A DNA stretch of 64,000 bases, from positions 221,489-285,488 of the forward strand of contig NW_005194814.1 of NCBI RefSeq assembly GCF_000372725.1, given 5' to 3'. The DNA is from Emiliania huxleyi CCMP1516 (lineage: Eukaryota; Haptophyta; Isochrysidales; Noelaerhabdaceae). The notes beneath the pieces are model-generated. The model was not told the origin of the DNA. It did not search any database and saw only the letters and a list, made by a program, of their open reading frames with translations. The translations under genes were made by a program, and so were the position numbers. Every line of letters begins with the position of its first letter. The first letter of the stretch is position 1. Positions 41,501 through 50,988 of this stretch are shown in pieces.

Positions 41501-41649
41501 ACCAAGACGCGGCCTCGCGGGCGCGGCCGTACCGGCTGGTGATCCGCGGAGAGGACAAGCGGCTACTCAAGGGCGGGAGGTATGCGACGGAGGAGCAGGC
41601 GGCCCTCGAGGCGGCGAGGTACCACGCGGCATGCGCGCGTAAGAACTAA
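38517..41649 (+). CDS. RING-Tudor-AP2 repeat protein
   Basis: Exons 38517-39433, 39514-39625 and 39772-41649 join in frame to 968 aa. Residues 20-70 are a C3HC4 RING (CPICWDSPPDQPVTAPCGHTFCRSC, CPCC). Residues about 100-160 are tandem GEARQ repeats over a 48-bp minisatellite. Residues about 240-340 form a Tudor-like module split by an intron (FSVGDEVVARGHLGRLVSS, WYRGEVTSVGGDGTFGVLYEDGDEEE). Then come three clear AP2-like units (TGYKGVYEHFGRFKAEH, and two with TGYMGVTEPSSGRFRAQH, each ending AVEAAVAYAR) and two weaker ones, separated by acidic and Pro-rich linkers. This suggests a nuclear protein that both reads chromatin or DNA and ubiquitinates, by inference from domains only. Confidence 0.85.
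38806..38998 (+). repeat. 48-bp minisatellite coding GEARQ repeats
   Basis: About four units alternating GEARQRDT and GEARQSAA, nearly identical at DNA level, so recently expanded and kept in frame. Confidence 0.8.
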
Positions 41650-42487
41650 GACGCACTCGGCGGCGTGGGCCTGAGGGAAAGTTTAGATGATGTGGAGTGA
41701 GCACTGTAGTACTAGTAGGCTGTAGAGCTGTAGAGCGCGCTGTATGTAAGGGTAGAGCGCTGTGCGTGCAGGAGAAGCGCGAGAGCAATGAAAGGATGTT
41801 TCCCACAAACGAAGAGTCAGTGTGTGGATGTTTTGCCGAAATACGGCTCTACGCGATGGTGTTGGGACCCACTTCGGCTGGAAGCAAACGCCAGTTTCGT
41901 GATTCGTCACTCGCCGCCCCGGCCTTCGCACACGGTACAGGATCGAGGTGCACGCTGCTGAAGCAGTGTCGTCCCCCCTCTCCATCATCTCACTGGGAGA
42001 CGTCGGCGGTGATGGCGGTGTGACCGATCGAGCTACAAGAGGAGCTTGTTCAGCAGGCCTTTCCCCCTGCTGGGGTTTCCTTGTGATCTCAATTCTTCAC
42101 CTTTTTGGCCGTGGAAAATTCTCGACACTGTGTTAGTGCCAGTGCGCGCCAGTCCCGTGCCCAGTGTCGTGCACAGAGGGAGCTCGTGGTAAAATTCTTT
42201 TTGTGTACTTGTGTTAGTGCCCGTGCGCGCCAGTCCGTGGCTAGTTTGGAGAGAGACAGATCGAAAATTCTTTGTCGTGCGCCAGTCCTGTGCCTGGTGT
42301 GGTGCGAGGGAGTGATTCAAAGAAAGAAAGAAAACAGACAACCCAAACGAGGGATAGGGGAGGAGGGCAGGGTCCCCACCTGCACGAGCAGGATTTTGGA
42401 AGGACGGTCAGGGGGACAGGTGGGGCTCTCCTGCTCCTGACAAGGGACACGACAGGCTCGCAGCGCGGTGCACGGTGGAATCCCAAC
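41650..42487. repeat. Intergenic with repeat modules C and D
   Basis: 41924-42057 is the reverse complement of 9053-9173 (module C). 42125-42440 contains two or more partial copies of module D (CAGTGCGCGCCAGTCC; AAAGAAAG-ACAGACAACCC; CACCTGCACGAGCAGG). No gene. Confidence 0.55.
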
Positions 42488-43358
42488 TCCACTGGCGGTG
42501 AACCTTCTTTTCTACCAGGCTAGGATTGAGAGCAGCCTCGCTCTCAATCCTAGAAGTCGAAGGATTGTGAGCAGCACTCCTCGCAATCGTAGCATCTCTG
42601 TGCGATTGTGAGCACCCACGCTCGCAATCCTACATCTTCTAGGACTAAGAGCAGCTCCGCTCACAAGGTGACTGGTGACGCTTACGACTACTACCAGCGC
42701 GCTCACAATCCGAGCAAACTCTAGGGTTGCGAGCAGCTTGGCTCACAATCCTAGCAACATGCCTCCGATCGCGAGCAGTAGCGCTCGCAATCCTAGAACT
42801 TTCGCCGATTACGAGCGACACCGCCCACAATCCTACGACTTCTAGGATTGCGAGCGGGTCCCCTCGCAATCGGTGCGATCACTGTTTTGGATTGAGGAGA
42901 CCCCCCCGGCGCGCTGAGCGCTCACTCACAAGCGCTCGCGGCTGGTGTGGAGCGATTGGGAGCGCCCCCTGTGCGCCTGCTAGAAACTAGCAGTCCTTGG
43001 ATCTTTGGTACGATTGTGAGCACCGCCGCTCATAGTCCTACAAGATGTAGGATTGCGAGCGCTACTGCTCGAATTCGGAGGCATGTTGCTAGGGTTGTGA
43101 GCCAAGCTGCTGAGCTCGCAATCCTAGACTTTGCTCGGATTGCGAGCGCGCTGGTAGTAGTCGTAAGCGTCACCAGTCATTGGGAGCGGAGCTGCTCTTA
43201 GTCCTAGAAGATGTAGGATTGCGAGCGTGGGTGCTCACAATCGCACAGAGATGCTACGATTGCGAGGAGTGCTGCTCACAATCCTTCGACTTCTAGGATT
43301 GAGAGCGAGGCTGCTCTCAATCCTAGCCTGGTAGAAAAGAAGGTTCACCTCCACTGGC
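42488..43358. mobile_element. Foldback element made of nested mini-hairpins, with 9-bp target duplication
   Basis: The element is 42497-43349 (853 bp), starting GGTGAACC and ending GGTTCACC, flanked on both sides by TCCACTGGC (42488-42496 and 43350-43358). The outer 310 bp of each side are inverted copies of each other with few differences. Each arm is itself an array of imperfect mini-palindromes of about 30 bp of the form GGATTGNGAGC...GCTCNCAATCC, about 14-15 units in all. The 9-bp duplication is typical of Mutator-like (MULE) transposition, suggesting a non-autonomous MULE foldback. No coding capacity. Confidence 0.8.
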
Positions 43359-43575
43359 GGTCTCATCTCAGTCTAGCGACCTTCCTCCGGCTTCTCACCG
43401 GCAGTCTCTCACTACCACGGGCACACTGACACAGGGGTGGCAGGGGCGGCGGCATGAGTCTCCCACATACTATGCGGGCCTCACTAGAGGTGCGGCCTGC
43501 GCGTGTCCTCGCCCTTGGGAAGGTCTTGAGGGGGGAGGGGAAGGGGCTGTGTGTCTGTGCATGCATGCATGCATG

Positions 43576-43649
<74 letters not shown>

Positions 43650-44427
43650 CGCGCGCATGCGTGTGCGAGCCGCCCCGTACGCCTCGAGCGCGCCGCGAGC
43701 GATAAGTGGAGGTACATCAGGAGCCGCAGCCGGCCTGCTCTATCAACCCCGCAGCCGCGGTGGCGCGACCGGACCGCGGTTCGTTACAGGCGCCTTTTGG
43801 CCCCGGTTCGAATCGTGGTCGGCGCGCGCCCTCGCGGAGCGACGCGTGGCGCGCGCGCGCGCCGCGACGCGCGCGCGTGCGCGTGCGCGCCCAGCCGAGC
43901 CGTATGCCGTATGCCGTATGCCGTCCGTATGCCGCCGCCGCCGCCGAAAGAAAGAAAGAAGACAAACAACCCAAGGGAGGGATGGGAAAAAGAAAGAAAG
44001 AAAACAGACAACCCAAGGGAGGGATGGGAGGACGGTACGCCGCCACCACACACAGGAATTTTAAGGAGAGGAGTGTGGTGCTAGCCGTCGCCCACCCTCG
44101 GGCGTCTACCACTTCCTATCTCTCTCCGCAGTTTCTCACCAATTCTCGCAGCGACCTTCATGCCACCTCGCGTTCTTCCCACTCTCGTCGTTCTCTCTCC
44201 TTCCTGCTTGCTGTCTCTTCCCCTGGCCCTGACTCATCGCTCTCCTCGGCCTCGTTCTGAGACGCCGCTGTCGTCTGCCGATCTCTTGCTCTCGCTGCTT
44301 CTCTCGCCTTTCTGCGTAACTCCGCTCTGCTCTCCGCGTATTTTGGTCCCTCGAGTTTATCGAGCATTCCTCGCGCCGGCACCTACAAACCAAAATTCTT
44401 GTCGCTTCGGGGTGGTGAGGTGTTCTC
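43359..44427. repeat. Intergenic with TG microsatellite and tandem module D
   Basis: (CATG)n at 43559-43577 leads into (TG)n at 43578-43640 and (GC)n. 43945-44032 contains two tandem copies of the AAAGAAAG-ACAACCCAAGGGAGGG block. 44110-44400 is pyrimidine-rich and probably the promoter and 5' UTR of the next gene. Confidence 0.6.
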
Positions 44428-46744
44428 ATGGACCTTGACGCGTACAGCAGCTTCGTCGCGCTCGACGTCGAGGCGTCGAAGCCGCTCTTCACCGCCGGCC
44501 TCATCGCAGGCACGCAGTACGCGGACACGGAGGACGCGCCACCCCGTCGACCGAGGCACGGCCTCGAGGTGCTCAAGCGGGGCGTGCAGTTCTGGGACAC
44601 GTCGAGCCTGGTGGCGCCAGTCTCGTTCGTCGCGCACCTGGGCGATGTCCTCGCGCCCGAGGCCGCTGGCGCCCTTGCCGGCGCGCTCGCCTCCTACGGA
44701 GAGGTGGTCGCCCGTTGCAAGAGGCCGCAGTTCCACGTCGCCTGCGGCAGCAGCGACCTGCTCGCGCTCGGGCCGAAGGGAGTGGGCGCGGTCGCGCCGC
44801 TCCGGCCTGCGCCTCCCGCCGCCTCCTACTACGCCTTTGCGCCCGTCGCCGGCTGGCGCGTCCTCGTTCTCGACGCGTCCGCCGTCTCTCTTCTCGGGCA
44901 CGAGCCGGGCAGCGCGGCGCACTCGCAGGCGGTGAGCTTGCTGGCGCAGGCCGTCCCGGCCGTCTCGGTTGCTGCGACGGCCGGCACAGACCTGCTCTCC
45001 CTCCCGGACCCGCTCGCGGGCGTCGAGGGCGCCGCGCGCCGCTTCCACCCTCGGGGCGGCGGCCTGGGAGAGGCGCAGCTCGGCTGGCTGCGCGAGCAGC
45101 TGTCGCTGGCGGAGGCTGCGTCGGAGCGGGCGCTCGTGCTGTGCCACCGCAGCTGCCTGAGAGACTCGTGCGTGCCGGAGGCGCCGTCTGCGAGGTGGCA
45201 TGCCGTCCACGCCTCGGCTCTGAAGGCCAGCCTGCACCTTCTCCGCCCGCGCAGGCGTTGCTCTTTGATTGCGATGCGGCGCTCGCGGCGCTCGGCTCGT
45301 ATGCGGGCGTGACGGCGGCGTGGATCAGCGGCGCGCCCGAGCCACCCCCGCGCCCGGCCGCGACTCTCGCGCGGCACGAACCCCCCCTCATCCCCCCCTC
45401 GCCCCTGCTCTCCTCTCCGCAGGCGCAGACCCTGCGGGAGGGTACGGGAGGGATACACACGGCGACCTCTAGCCGAGATCTGCCGAGATCTGCCGAGATC
45501 CGCCGAGATCCGCCGAGATCCGCCGAGATCCGCCGACACGTTGTCAGCCGATCTCATCACTCTCCCGATATCATCCGAGATTACTCCACCCAGTGCGGGT
45601 GGGCACGGCGAGGGACAATTCACGGCGCTCGCCCGGCAGCAGTGCGCACCGCTCCCGCCTGTGCGGTGCGGCCGCTGCTGTGGCTGTAGTGACTCTGCGA
45701 CGACCTGCGATGTCAGGCGTCCACCACGTGGCCCTCTGCAGCGCGGCACACTGCGCGGTCAACGAGGATGCCTTCGGAGCGCTGCAGGTGCCCGCTGCCA
45801 CCCCCACCGCTGCCACCCCCACCGCTGCCACCCCCACCGCTGCGACCGCCACACCGCCTCCGCCACTGTTGCCACCCGCCACCACTCCCACCGCCACTCC
45901 GCCATCCGCCACTACTGCCACCGCCGCATGACCGAACGGTCGTCGCACTCGAGACACACCCCCACGTCTCCCCCGCAGGTCTTCGACGGGCACCTCGCCC
46001 TGCGGATGGTCGGGAGGCAGCCCAGCCCGGCGACGCGGCCGCAGGTCTGCAGTCGCAATCGGCATGCTAGGCTAGCAGTCGCGGCAATCGTGCCACGCTC
46101 GCAGCGCCGCCACAGCCAAGGCAGCCGCAGCCACTCCTCACGCGTTGGCGGTCCGCCCCCGACTAGGGGTGGCCCGAGACGCTCGCACTGCCCAAGAGCG
46201 GCAAGCTGATCGCGGCGCCGGCCGGGGAGGGGAGCGGCGTCTTCTTCTTCTTCGTGTCGATGTGGATGGCCGTGCTGCAGACGCTGCTCGTCCCTATGGC
46301 GAGCCCCCTCCCTCCCCCTTCCTCCCGCCACCGCCCCGCGGCACCCGGCCTGCGCTGCCTAACCCCCCCCCCCCTCCCCCTTTGCTCCCCTTGCCGCAGG
46401 AGCCCCTCTTCCGCCTCCTCACCTCCAAGGAGGACAGCCCCTCTCCCGACTCGAAGCCGCCCTCCGAAGAGCCGCACGCCGCCGGCTCTGTCGCTCTCGG
46501 CCGCGTCCCCACCTCCGGCGCAGGCACCCGCACAGCGCCGCCGCAGACGCCGCCGCCGCCGCCGCCGCAGATGCCACCGCCGCCGCAGGCGCCGCAGCAG
46601 GCGCAACCTCCGCCTCGCGCAGGCGCGGCGGCGGCGGCCGCCGCGCAGTCTCGCCCCGTGCATCCGGTGACGGCGCAGCTTCCCGCCGCGCAAGCCTCGG
46701 CCAATGGAGAGGTGGAGCAGGCGGAGGAGGGGACGCTCGTCTGA
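44428..46744 (+). CDS. ADPRM-family metallophosphoesterase lacking most metal ligands
   Basis: ATG at 44428. Homologous to ADP-ribose/CDP-alcohol diphosphatase through its length: GLIAGTQYADTEDA, LEVLKRGVQFW, FVAHLGDVL, YYAFAPVAGWRVLVLDASAVSLLG, LGEAQLGWLREQL, ALVLCHRSC, LLFDCDAALAALGSYAGVTAAWISG, ADPAGGYGRDTHG, VHHVALC, NEDAFGALQVFDGHLALRMVGR. Exons that keep frame: 44428-45201, 45255-45330, 45423-45461, 45717-45787, 45979 onward. Expected ligands are altered: first Asp is Gly (AGTQ), GNHE is GSSD, the late GHxH is GADP; only LGD and one His stay. A possible C-terminal membrane segment (GVFFFFVSMWMAVLQTLLVPM, about 46235-46300) and a Pro/Gln-rich tail to 46744 may belong to the same gene. 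Likely a pseudoenzyme. Confidence 0.75.
45796..45928 (+). repeat. Intronic GCCACCCCCACCGCT minisatellite
   Basis: About three perfect 15-bp copies followed by degenerate ones, inside the intron 45788-45978. Confidence 0.7.
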
Positions 46745-47220
46745 GAGCGAGCAGCGAGACATGTGAAAAGGTCAGCAGGGGACAGCAACCTGTGAGATAG
46801 CGCCGCGCCGCCAGCCGGCTTGGTCGTGTGGAGAGGAAGGGAGGGGCGGGACGTATAGACGAAGCGCGTGTAGCAGTTGCGTGACTCTCGAGTTCTGTTT
46901 TTCGAGCGCACTTCGCACTCGAGTTTCGTTTTGGAGAGGCCAGAGGGTTAAAATAATCTCTTTTGCTTTTTTGCTTGCGAACTCTTTTCGTATTTCGAAA
47001 ATGCGGGCGCACGCCAAGCGCAGAGCGCTCAGGCGCCGCGCTCACAGTTCATACCGCGCCCACCCCTCTCTCTTTGTACTTTGACCAGACTTACTAAACT
47101 GGCGGGCGCCGCTGCGCACACTGGGGCACCGGCGGCGGCGCCGCACATCGACTCTTGTCACACAGTGAAACCACAGAGAGACAGGTCTCGCAGGGCAGCC
47201 CGGCAGCGCTCGCTCGTGGA
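46745..47220. other. Intergenic between convergent genes
   Basis: About 475 bp, with an AT-richer part (46940-47000). No gene recognised. Confidence 0.4.
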
Positions 47221-48240
47221 CTACCTCTCCTTCTTCTCCTCTCCAAGCCTCTGCGCCGCCGCTGCCGGGTCCTCCTCGCCCGACGCCCACCGTTGAAGCG
47301 TGGCGCTCGTGCGCGTCGCTCCAAAGGCGCCCTGCGCGAGCGCAGCCGCCTCGGAGAGCCGCCGCTTGGCGTCGGGCGAGTCTGGCGACGGGGGGCGCAT
47401 TCGCCCGAATTTCAGCATCTTCTTGGTGGCGTCGGCAAAGAAGATATAGTTGACGTACGACATGGCGAGCACCACCGCCGCGCCAACGGCGGAGAGTGCC
47501 AGGTTGCCATCCTCCACAATCTCGCGCAGGATGACCGAGAAGACCCACGCGAAGCGAAGCACGCGCGACCAGAGGATCACGGCCCACACGACGAGGACGT
47601 TTGCCTTCATCGCGCGCAGCCCGCGCCTGGTCTGGATGTCCAACGTGTAGCCATAATTCTGGGCAAACATGGCGACAGCGGCTGCGCCTTGCAGAAGGAA
47701 GACCATTTCGTGGATCCCGCGGTGTTGGGGGTAAAACACGTTGACCGGAATGACGAGCGAGAGCGCCATGGCGTGGTGGATGCCGAGGATGAGGAGGAGA
47801 CCGGCTGGGTTGCGTGCGCGGCCGACCTTGCCGCCGAACAACAGCTGTGTCAGCCGAACAGCAACGTCTTGCAGCTCCCACCCAACTTCGCAGAGTGCGC
47901 CGTGCCGTGCCAGGGCAAAGGCAAGCGGAGAGGCGAAGCCGAGCGCCGACGGCAGACAGAGCGCACCGCCGACGGCGTGCTGGAACCCGACGGCGAGCAT
48001 GTTGGTTGCCATGTGGAAGTGCTCCACATCATCGTCAAAGAAGACGCCGTAGGACCGCTCGTTTGTGCTCTTGCACAGAGCGAGCCACCGATCACGCCAC
48101 GGTTTTGTGCTAAAGGACTGGGCAATGAGAGCTCCAAGAGTGCGGGTGATGACCCACCACGCCACCGCCTGCAGCAATCCGAGCACAAGCTGTGTGTCGA
48201 GGTCCGGTGAGGCGAGCAGGAGGTCTTGGGTCGTCGACAT
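47221..48240 (-). CDS. Multipass membrane protein, unrecognised family
   Basis: Intronless, 339 aa, ATG at 48240 (MSTTQDLLLA); frames opening earlier lack ATG. About seven hydrophobic segments: LVLGLLQAVAWWVITRTLGAL, HAVGGALCLPSALGFASPLAFA, GLLLILGIHHAMALSLVIPV, HEMVFLLQGAAAVAMFAQNYG, MKANVLVVWAVILWSRVLRF, AVGAAVVLAMSYVNYIFFA. Conserved-looking polar signatures inside membranes (HFHMATNML, HHAMAL, YPQHRGIHEM) resemble the TLC-type layout but this is not firm. A charged C-terminal tail of about 70 aa follows. Function unknown. Confidence 0.75.
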   Translation of the reverse strand: MSTTQDLLLASPDLDTQLVLGLLQAVAWWVITRTLGALIAQSFSTKPWRDRWLALCKSTNERSYGVFFDDDVEHFHMATNMLAVGFQHAVGGALCLPSALGFASPLAFALARHGALCEVGWELQDVAVRLTQLLFGGKVGRARNPAGLLLILGIHHAMALSLVIPVNVFYPQHRGIHEMVFLLQGAAAVAMFAQNYGYTLDIQTRRGLRAMKANVLVVWAVILWSRVLRFAWVFSVILREIVEDGNLALSAVGAAVVLAMSYVNYIFFADATKKMLKFGRMRPPSPDSPDAKRRLSEAAALAQGAFGATRTSATLQRWASGEEDPAAAAQRLGEEKKER

Positions 48241-49001
48241 GTCGAAAGGATTAATGGGCGCGATCAAGGAGTGAAAAAATAAAAACCGGGGCGATTATCG
48301 ACGACTCGTGATTTGGGCTCGGGGCAGCAACTTGTTAGCCCTCAGCCGAAGCTGGGGCCGGTCCCGTAGCCGAGAGAGCCCGCGCCGATGAGTTCGACGC
48401 GGTCGGGGGGCCCTGTGGAGAGGCCAGCGAGATGGCGATCGCTGTACTTCATGGTGCCCTCGGTGGGGCGGCTGACAAGCCAGAGGTCGATACTCTGGAC
48501 GACCCATAGGATGCCACGAATGCCTGAAGGAGAGGGAGGCGAGGCCAGAGGCAGGCTCAGCTGCTCTCGGGTGATCTCGCTTTGGTGGCTGAAGGACCCG
48601 ATGGTCCTGTCACATTCGCGTTCCGAGTCGTCGGTGGGGGTAGACCCTGATCGTCCTCACAAGATCCTGCTCGTGCAGGTGGGGACCCTGTCCTTCTCCC
48701 ACCCCTCGATAGCGTGCGTTTTATTTATTTATACGACTCGGCGACGCCATTCGCGACGGCGGTTGGCTTCTAAAATCTCTACTCTCTCCCAACAGACAGG
48801 AACCGGGCAGAGACGCTCACTCTCGTTACGGCGAGCAGCGACCAAGCTAAGCAACACGGTACTGGGCTGCGTATGGGCAAGTGGCATGCAATAACGTACG
48901 TCATGACAGAGCTGCGGCTGTAGTGGACAGAGTCTGCGCGCGCATCGTTCAGACGGAGCCAGCGCGTGCAGGCAAACCGCAATGTTGGTGCCCCGAGCGC
49001 A
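48241..49001. repeat. Intergenic with inverted fragment of module D
   Basis: 48640-48720 is the reverse complement of the CACCTGCACGAGCAGG block seen at 42370 and 33760. A (TTTA)n run follows at 48718-48732, as it does near module D at 33512. No gene. Confidence 0.5.
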
Positions 49002-50693
49002 TCACGCGCGGCACGCCCACTCCACGTAGGGGAGGCCTTGGATAATGATTTCGGGGCGGCACGTGCCGCGGCAGCACTCGGACTCCTCCCATGGCCAGCG
49101 GGGCGAGCAGCGGCGCCCCTCGACGACGCCGCGGACGAGGGTGAACGGATCGACAAAGGGCGTCGCCTCGGTGTAGCCGGGGCTGTCCTTGGTGCACCAC
49201 TCCTCCTGCTCCCACGCCGTGAAGAAAGCCTTCCCCATCGCCAGCGCGAGGCTCTTGGCGGGGCACGCGCGGTTCATCTTGCCGCCAGCCACGTCGTCGT
49301 CGAGCGCAAAGTCAGCAAAGCCCACAAAGTGCGAGGCGTATTCGGCGTGCGGCCGGACGCGGAAGAGGTGCCCGTCCTCCCCCCACACGTTCGGGTCCTT
49401 GTTGGCCAGCGCCAGGTTGAGGATGGTACGCACGCCAGCCACGCCAGCCGCGGTATTGTACTGCGACGCGGCGTCGTCCTCCGCGCGGGCGGGCGGCGTC
49501 GTCCACCAGGGTAGCCCGACAACGGGCGCGAAGAAGCGGATCGACTCGTAGAAGAAGGCGCCGGGGTCGTCGCGCGCGCGCAGCGAGCCGGGCGCCGGGA
49601 AAGCCTCTCCGTACGGTGCGGTGTCGCCGTGCAGCACCCACAGTCCGGTGGACAGGCCAGAGGGGACGGAGAGGCCGCCAGCAAAGAAGAGTAGGTCGAG
49701 GAGGTGCGAGGTGGCAAGGTCGACGCAGTCGGTGGTTGGCGCGCAGTCGGCGTCGCGCAGCTCGTCGCCGTACACCGACTCGACGAGCGGCCTGTACGCG
49801 TCAAAGGTGGCCGAGAGCTTGGAGAAGGTGTCGCCGGCGACGAGTTGGGTCACATCGTCCGAGAGCAGTTGCGTGAGGGTGGAGAGGGTCACGATGGAGG
49901 ACTGCAGCGCCACAAAGTCGGCGGCGGGGACCGGGAGTGCCCTGTTTGGAAAGGCACGCGCCACCAGCTCGGTGTGCACCCACGCAGTGACGTCCTCCTG
50001 CACGCTGATGGAGTCTTGTGCCGCAGCCCAGTCGCGCGCGCTCGTCTGCAGCGCGCTGGTGCAGGTGGCGTCGCACTTGCCAAAGACGCGCTCAACGATG
50101 GGCCGCATCACCATGTGCTGAGACGGGGTGCTGCCGAGTGAGGCGGTCCTCGGCGACACACGCGGCCAGAACAGCTCGTTCGAGATGATGAAGCCGAGCT
50201 CGTTGCCGCGCCATGCCTTGCCCTCGTACTGCAGGCGCGGCAGCTTGGCCATCTCGGCCTTGACGTACGCGTGCGACATGTGCGAGGTCGAGTTGAGACC
50301 AGGGAAGTCGTGCTTCACCTCGCAGCCAGTGAAGCCGCCCTCGCCGTCCGGCTCCCAGCCGCTGGGCGTGCCGGCGGAGCACCAGCCCTCGGTGTAGCCC
50401 ACGCCGAGCTTGAACCGCAGCAGATCTGTGGTGGCGCTTGCTGGGATCTGGCCGTGAAAGATGCCTGCCGTCGGGTCGCCGAGGCAGATCCAGCATTCGC
50501 GGGACAGACTGGCCGAGGCAATCGGATCGGAGAGCTGAAAGTCGGAGAAGAGTGAGTCGGCGCACTCTCGAGCGCAGCGGAGGTCGCGTGGCGCGGCGAG
50601 CGAGGCTGCGAGAGGGAGGAGGGCGAGCGCTATGGAGCGCATTTGGACGAGCGAGGCTGCGAGATGGAGGAGGGCGAGCGCTATGGAGCGCAT
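49002..50693 (-). CDS. Secreted cytochrome P450-like protein
   Basis: Intronless, up to 563 aa. Two ATGs, 50693 and 50642, each open a copy of the same signal-like peptide (MRSIALALL-HLAASL and MRSIALALLPLAASLAAP). The C-terminal part resembles CYP74-like or other divergent P450s: FFYESIRFFAPVVGLPWW (K-helix-like), NVWGEDGHLFRVRPHAEYASHFVGF, then NRACPAKSLALAMGKAFFTAW, where Cys would be the heme thiolate. Many extra Cys residues (CWICLG, CDATC, ECCRGTC) suit an extracytosolic protein with disulfides. The heme role is inferred from this motif and order only; it could instead be a family of its own. Confidence 0.55.
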   Translation of the reverse strand: MRSIALALLHLAASLVQMRSIALALLPLAASLAAPRDLRCARECADSLFSDFQLSDPIASASLSRECWICLGDPTAGIFHGQIPASATTDLLRFKLGVGYTEGWCSAGTPSGWEPDGEGGFTGCEVKHDFPGLNSTSHMSHAYVKAEMAKLPRLQYEGKAWRGNELGFIISNELFWPRVSPRTASLGSTPSQHMVMRPIVERVFGKCDATCTSALQTSARDWAAAQDSISVQEDVTAWVHTELVARAFPNRALPVPAADFVALQSSIVTLSTLTQLLSDDVTQLVAGDTFSKLSATFDAYRPLVESVYGDELRDADCAPTTDCVDLATSHLLDLLFFAGGLSVPSGLSTGLWVLHGDTAPYGEAFPAPGSLRARDDPGAFFYESIRFFAPVVGLPWWTTPPARAEDDAASQYNTAAGVAGVRTILNLALANKDPNVWGEDGHLFRVRPHAEYASHFVGFADFALDDDVAGGKMNRACPAKSLALAMGKAFFTAWEQEEWCTKDSPGYTEATPFVDPFTLVRGVVEGRRCSPRWPWEESECCRGTCRPEIIIQGLPYVEWACRA

Positions 50694-50695
50694 TT
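50590..50695 (-). repeat. 51-bp tandem duplication over the signal peptide
   Basis: The segment encoding MRSIALALLxLAASL occurs twice in tandem (GGAGCGCATTTGG and GCGAGGCTGCGAGA words repeat 51 bp apart), keeping frame. Confidence 0.8.
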
Positions 50696-50988
50696 GGAGA
50701 CAACGGTGGAGCCGGCGGCCTTGCCAGGCCACCTTGCTAGAAAAGCGTCACAGGATGAAGGAGCGAGAATTCTTTTTAGGTAAGTCTGCAGAGAAGGTCC
50801 TTTTTCATAATAAGCACACATAACAAACACCAAGTGACTTCACTGCAACCCCCATCATGCACACAGAGTCGGGTCGCTGCCAGCTGCTACTGCTGGTGCT
50901 GCGCGGCACACGCCCCCCCGATCCGCAAGCGCAGCGACCCCGCGAGAGCGAGAGCGACCCCCCCGCCCCACTCCAGTCTCCACCTCCA

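Noticed and set aside
42497-43349. CRISPR-like array of repeated palindromes
   Set aside because: Units are degenerate, not separated by unique spacers of constant length, and are arranged as one inverted repeat with a target duplication in a eukaryotic genome.
43790-43830. tRNA-like T-loop (GGTTCGAATC)
   Set aside because: The flanking bases do not form a T stem and no acceptor stem or anticodon arm could be found.
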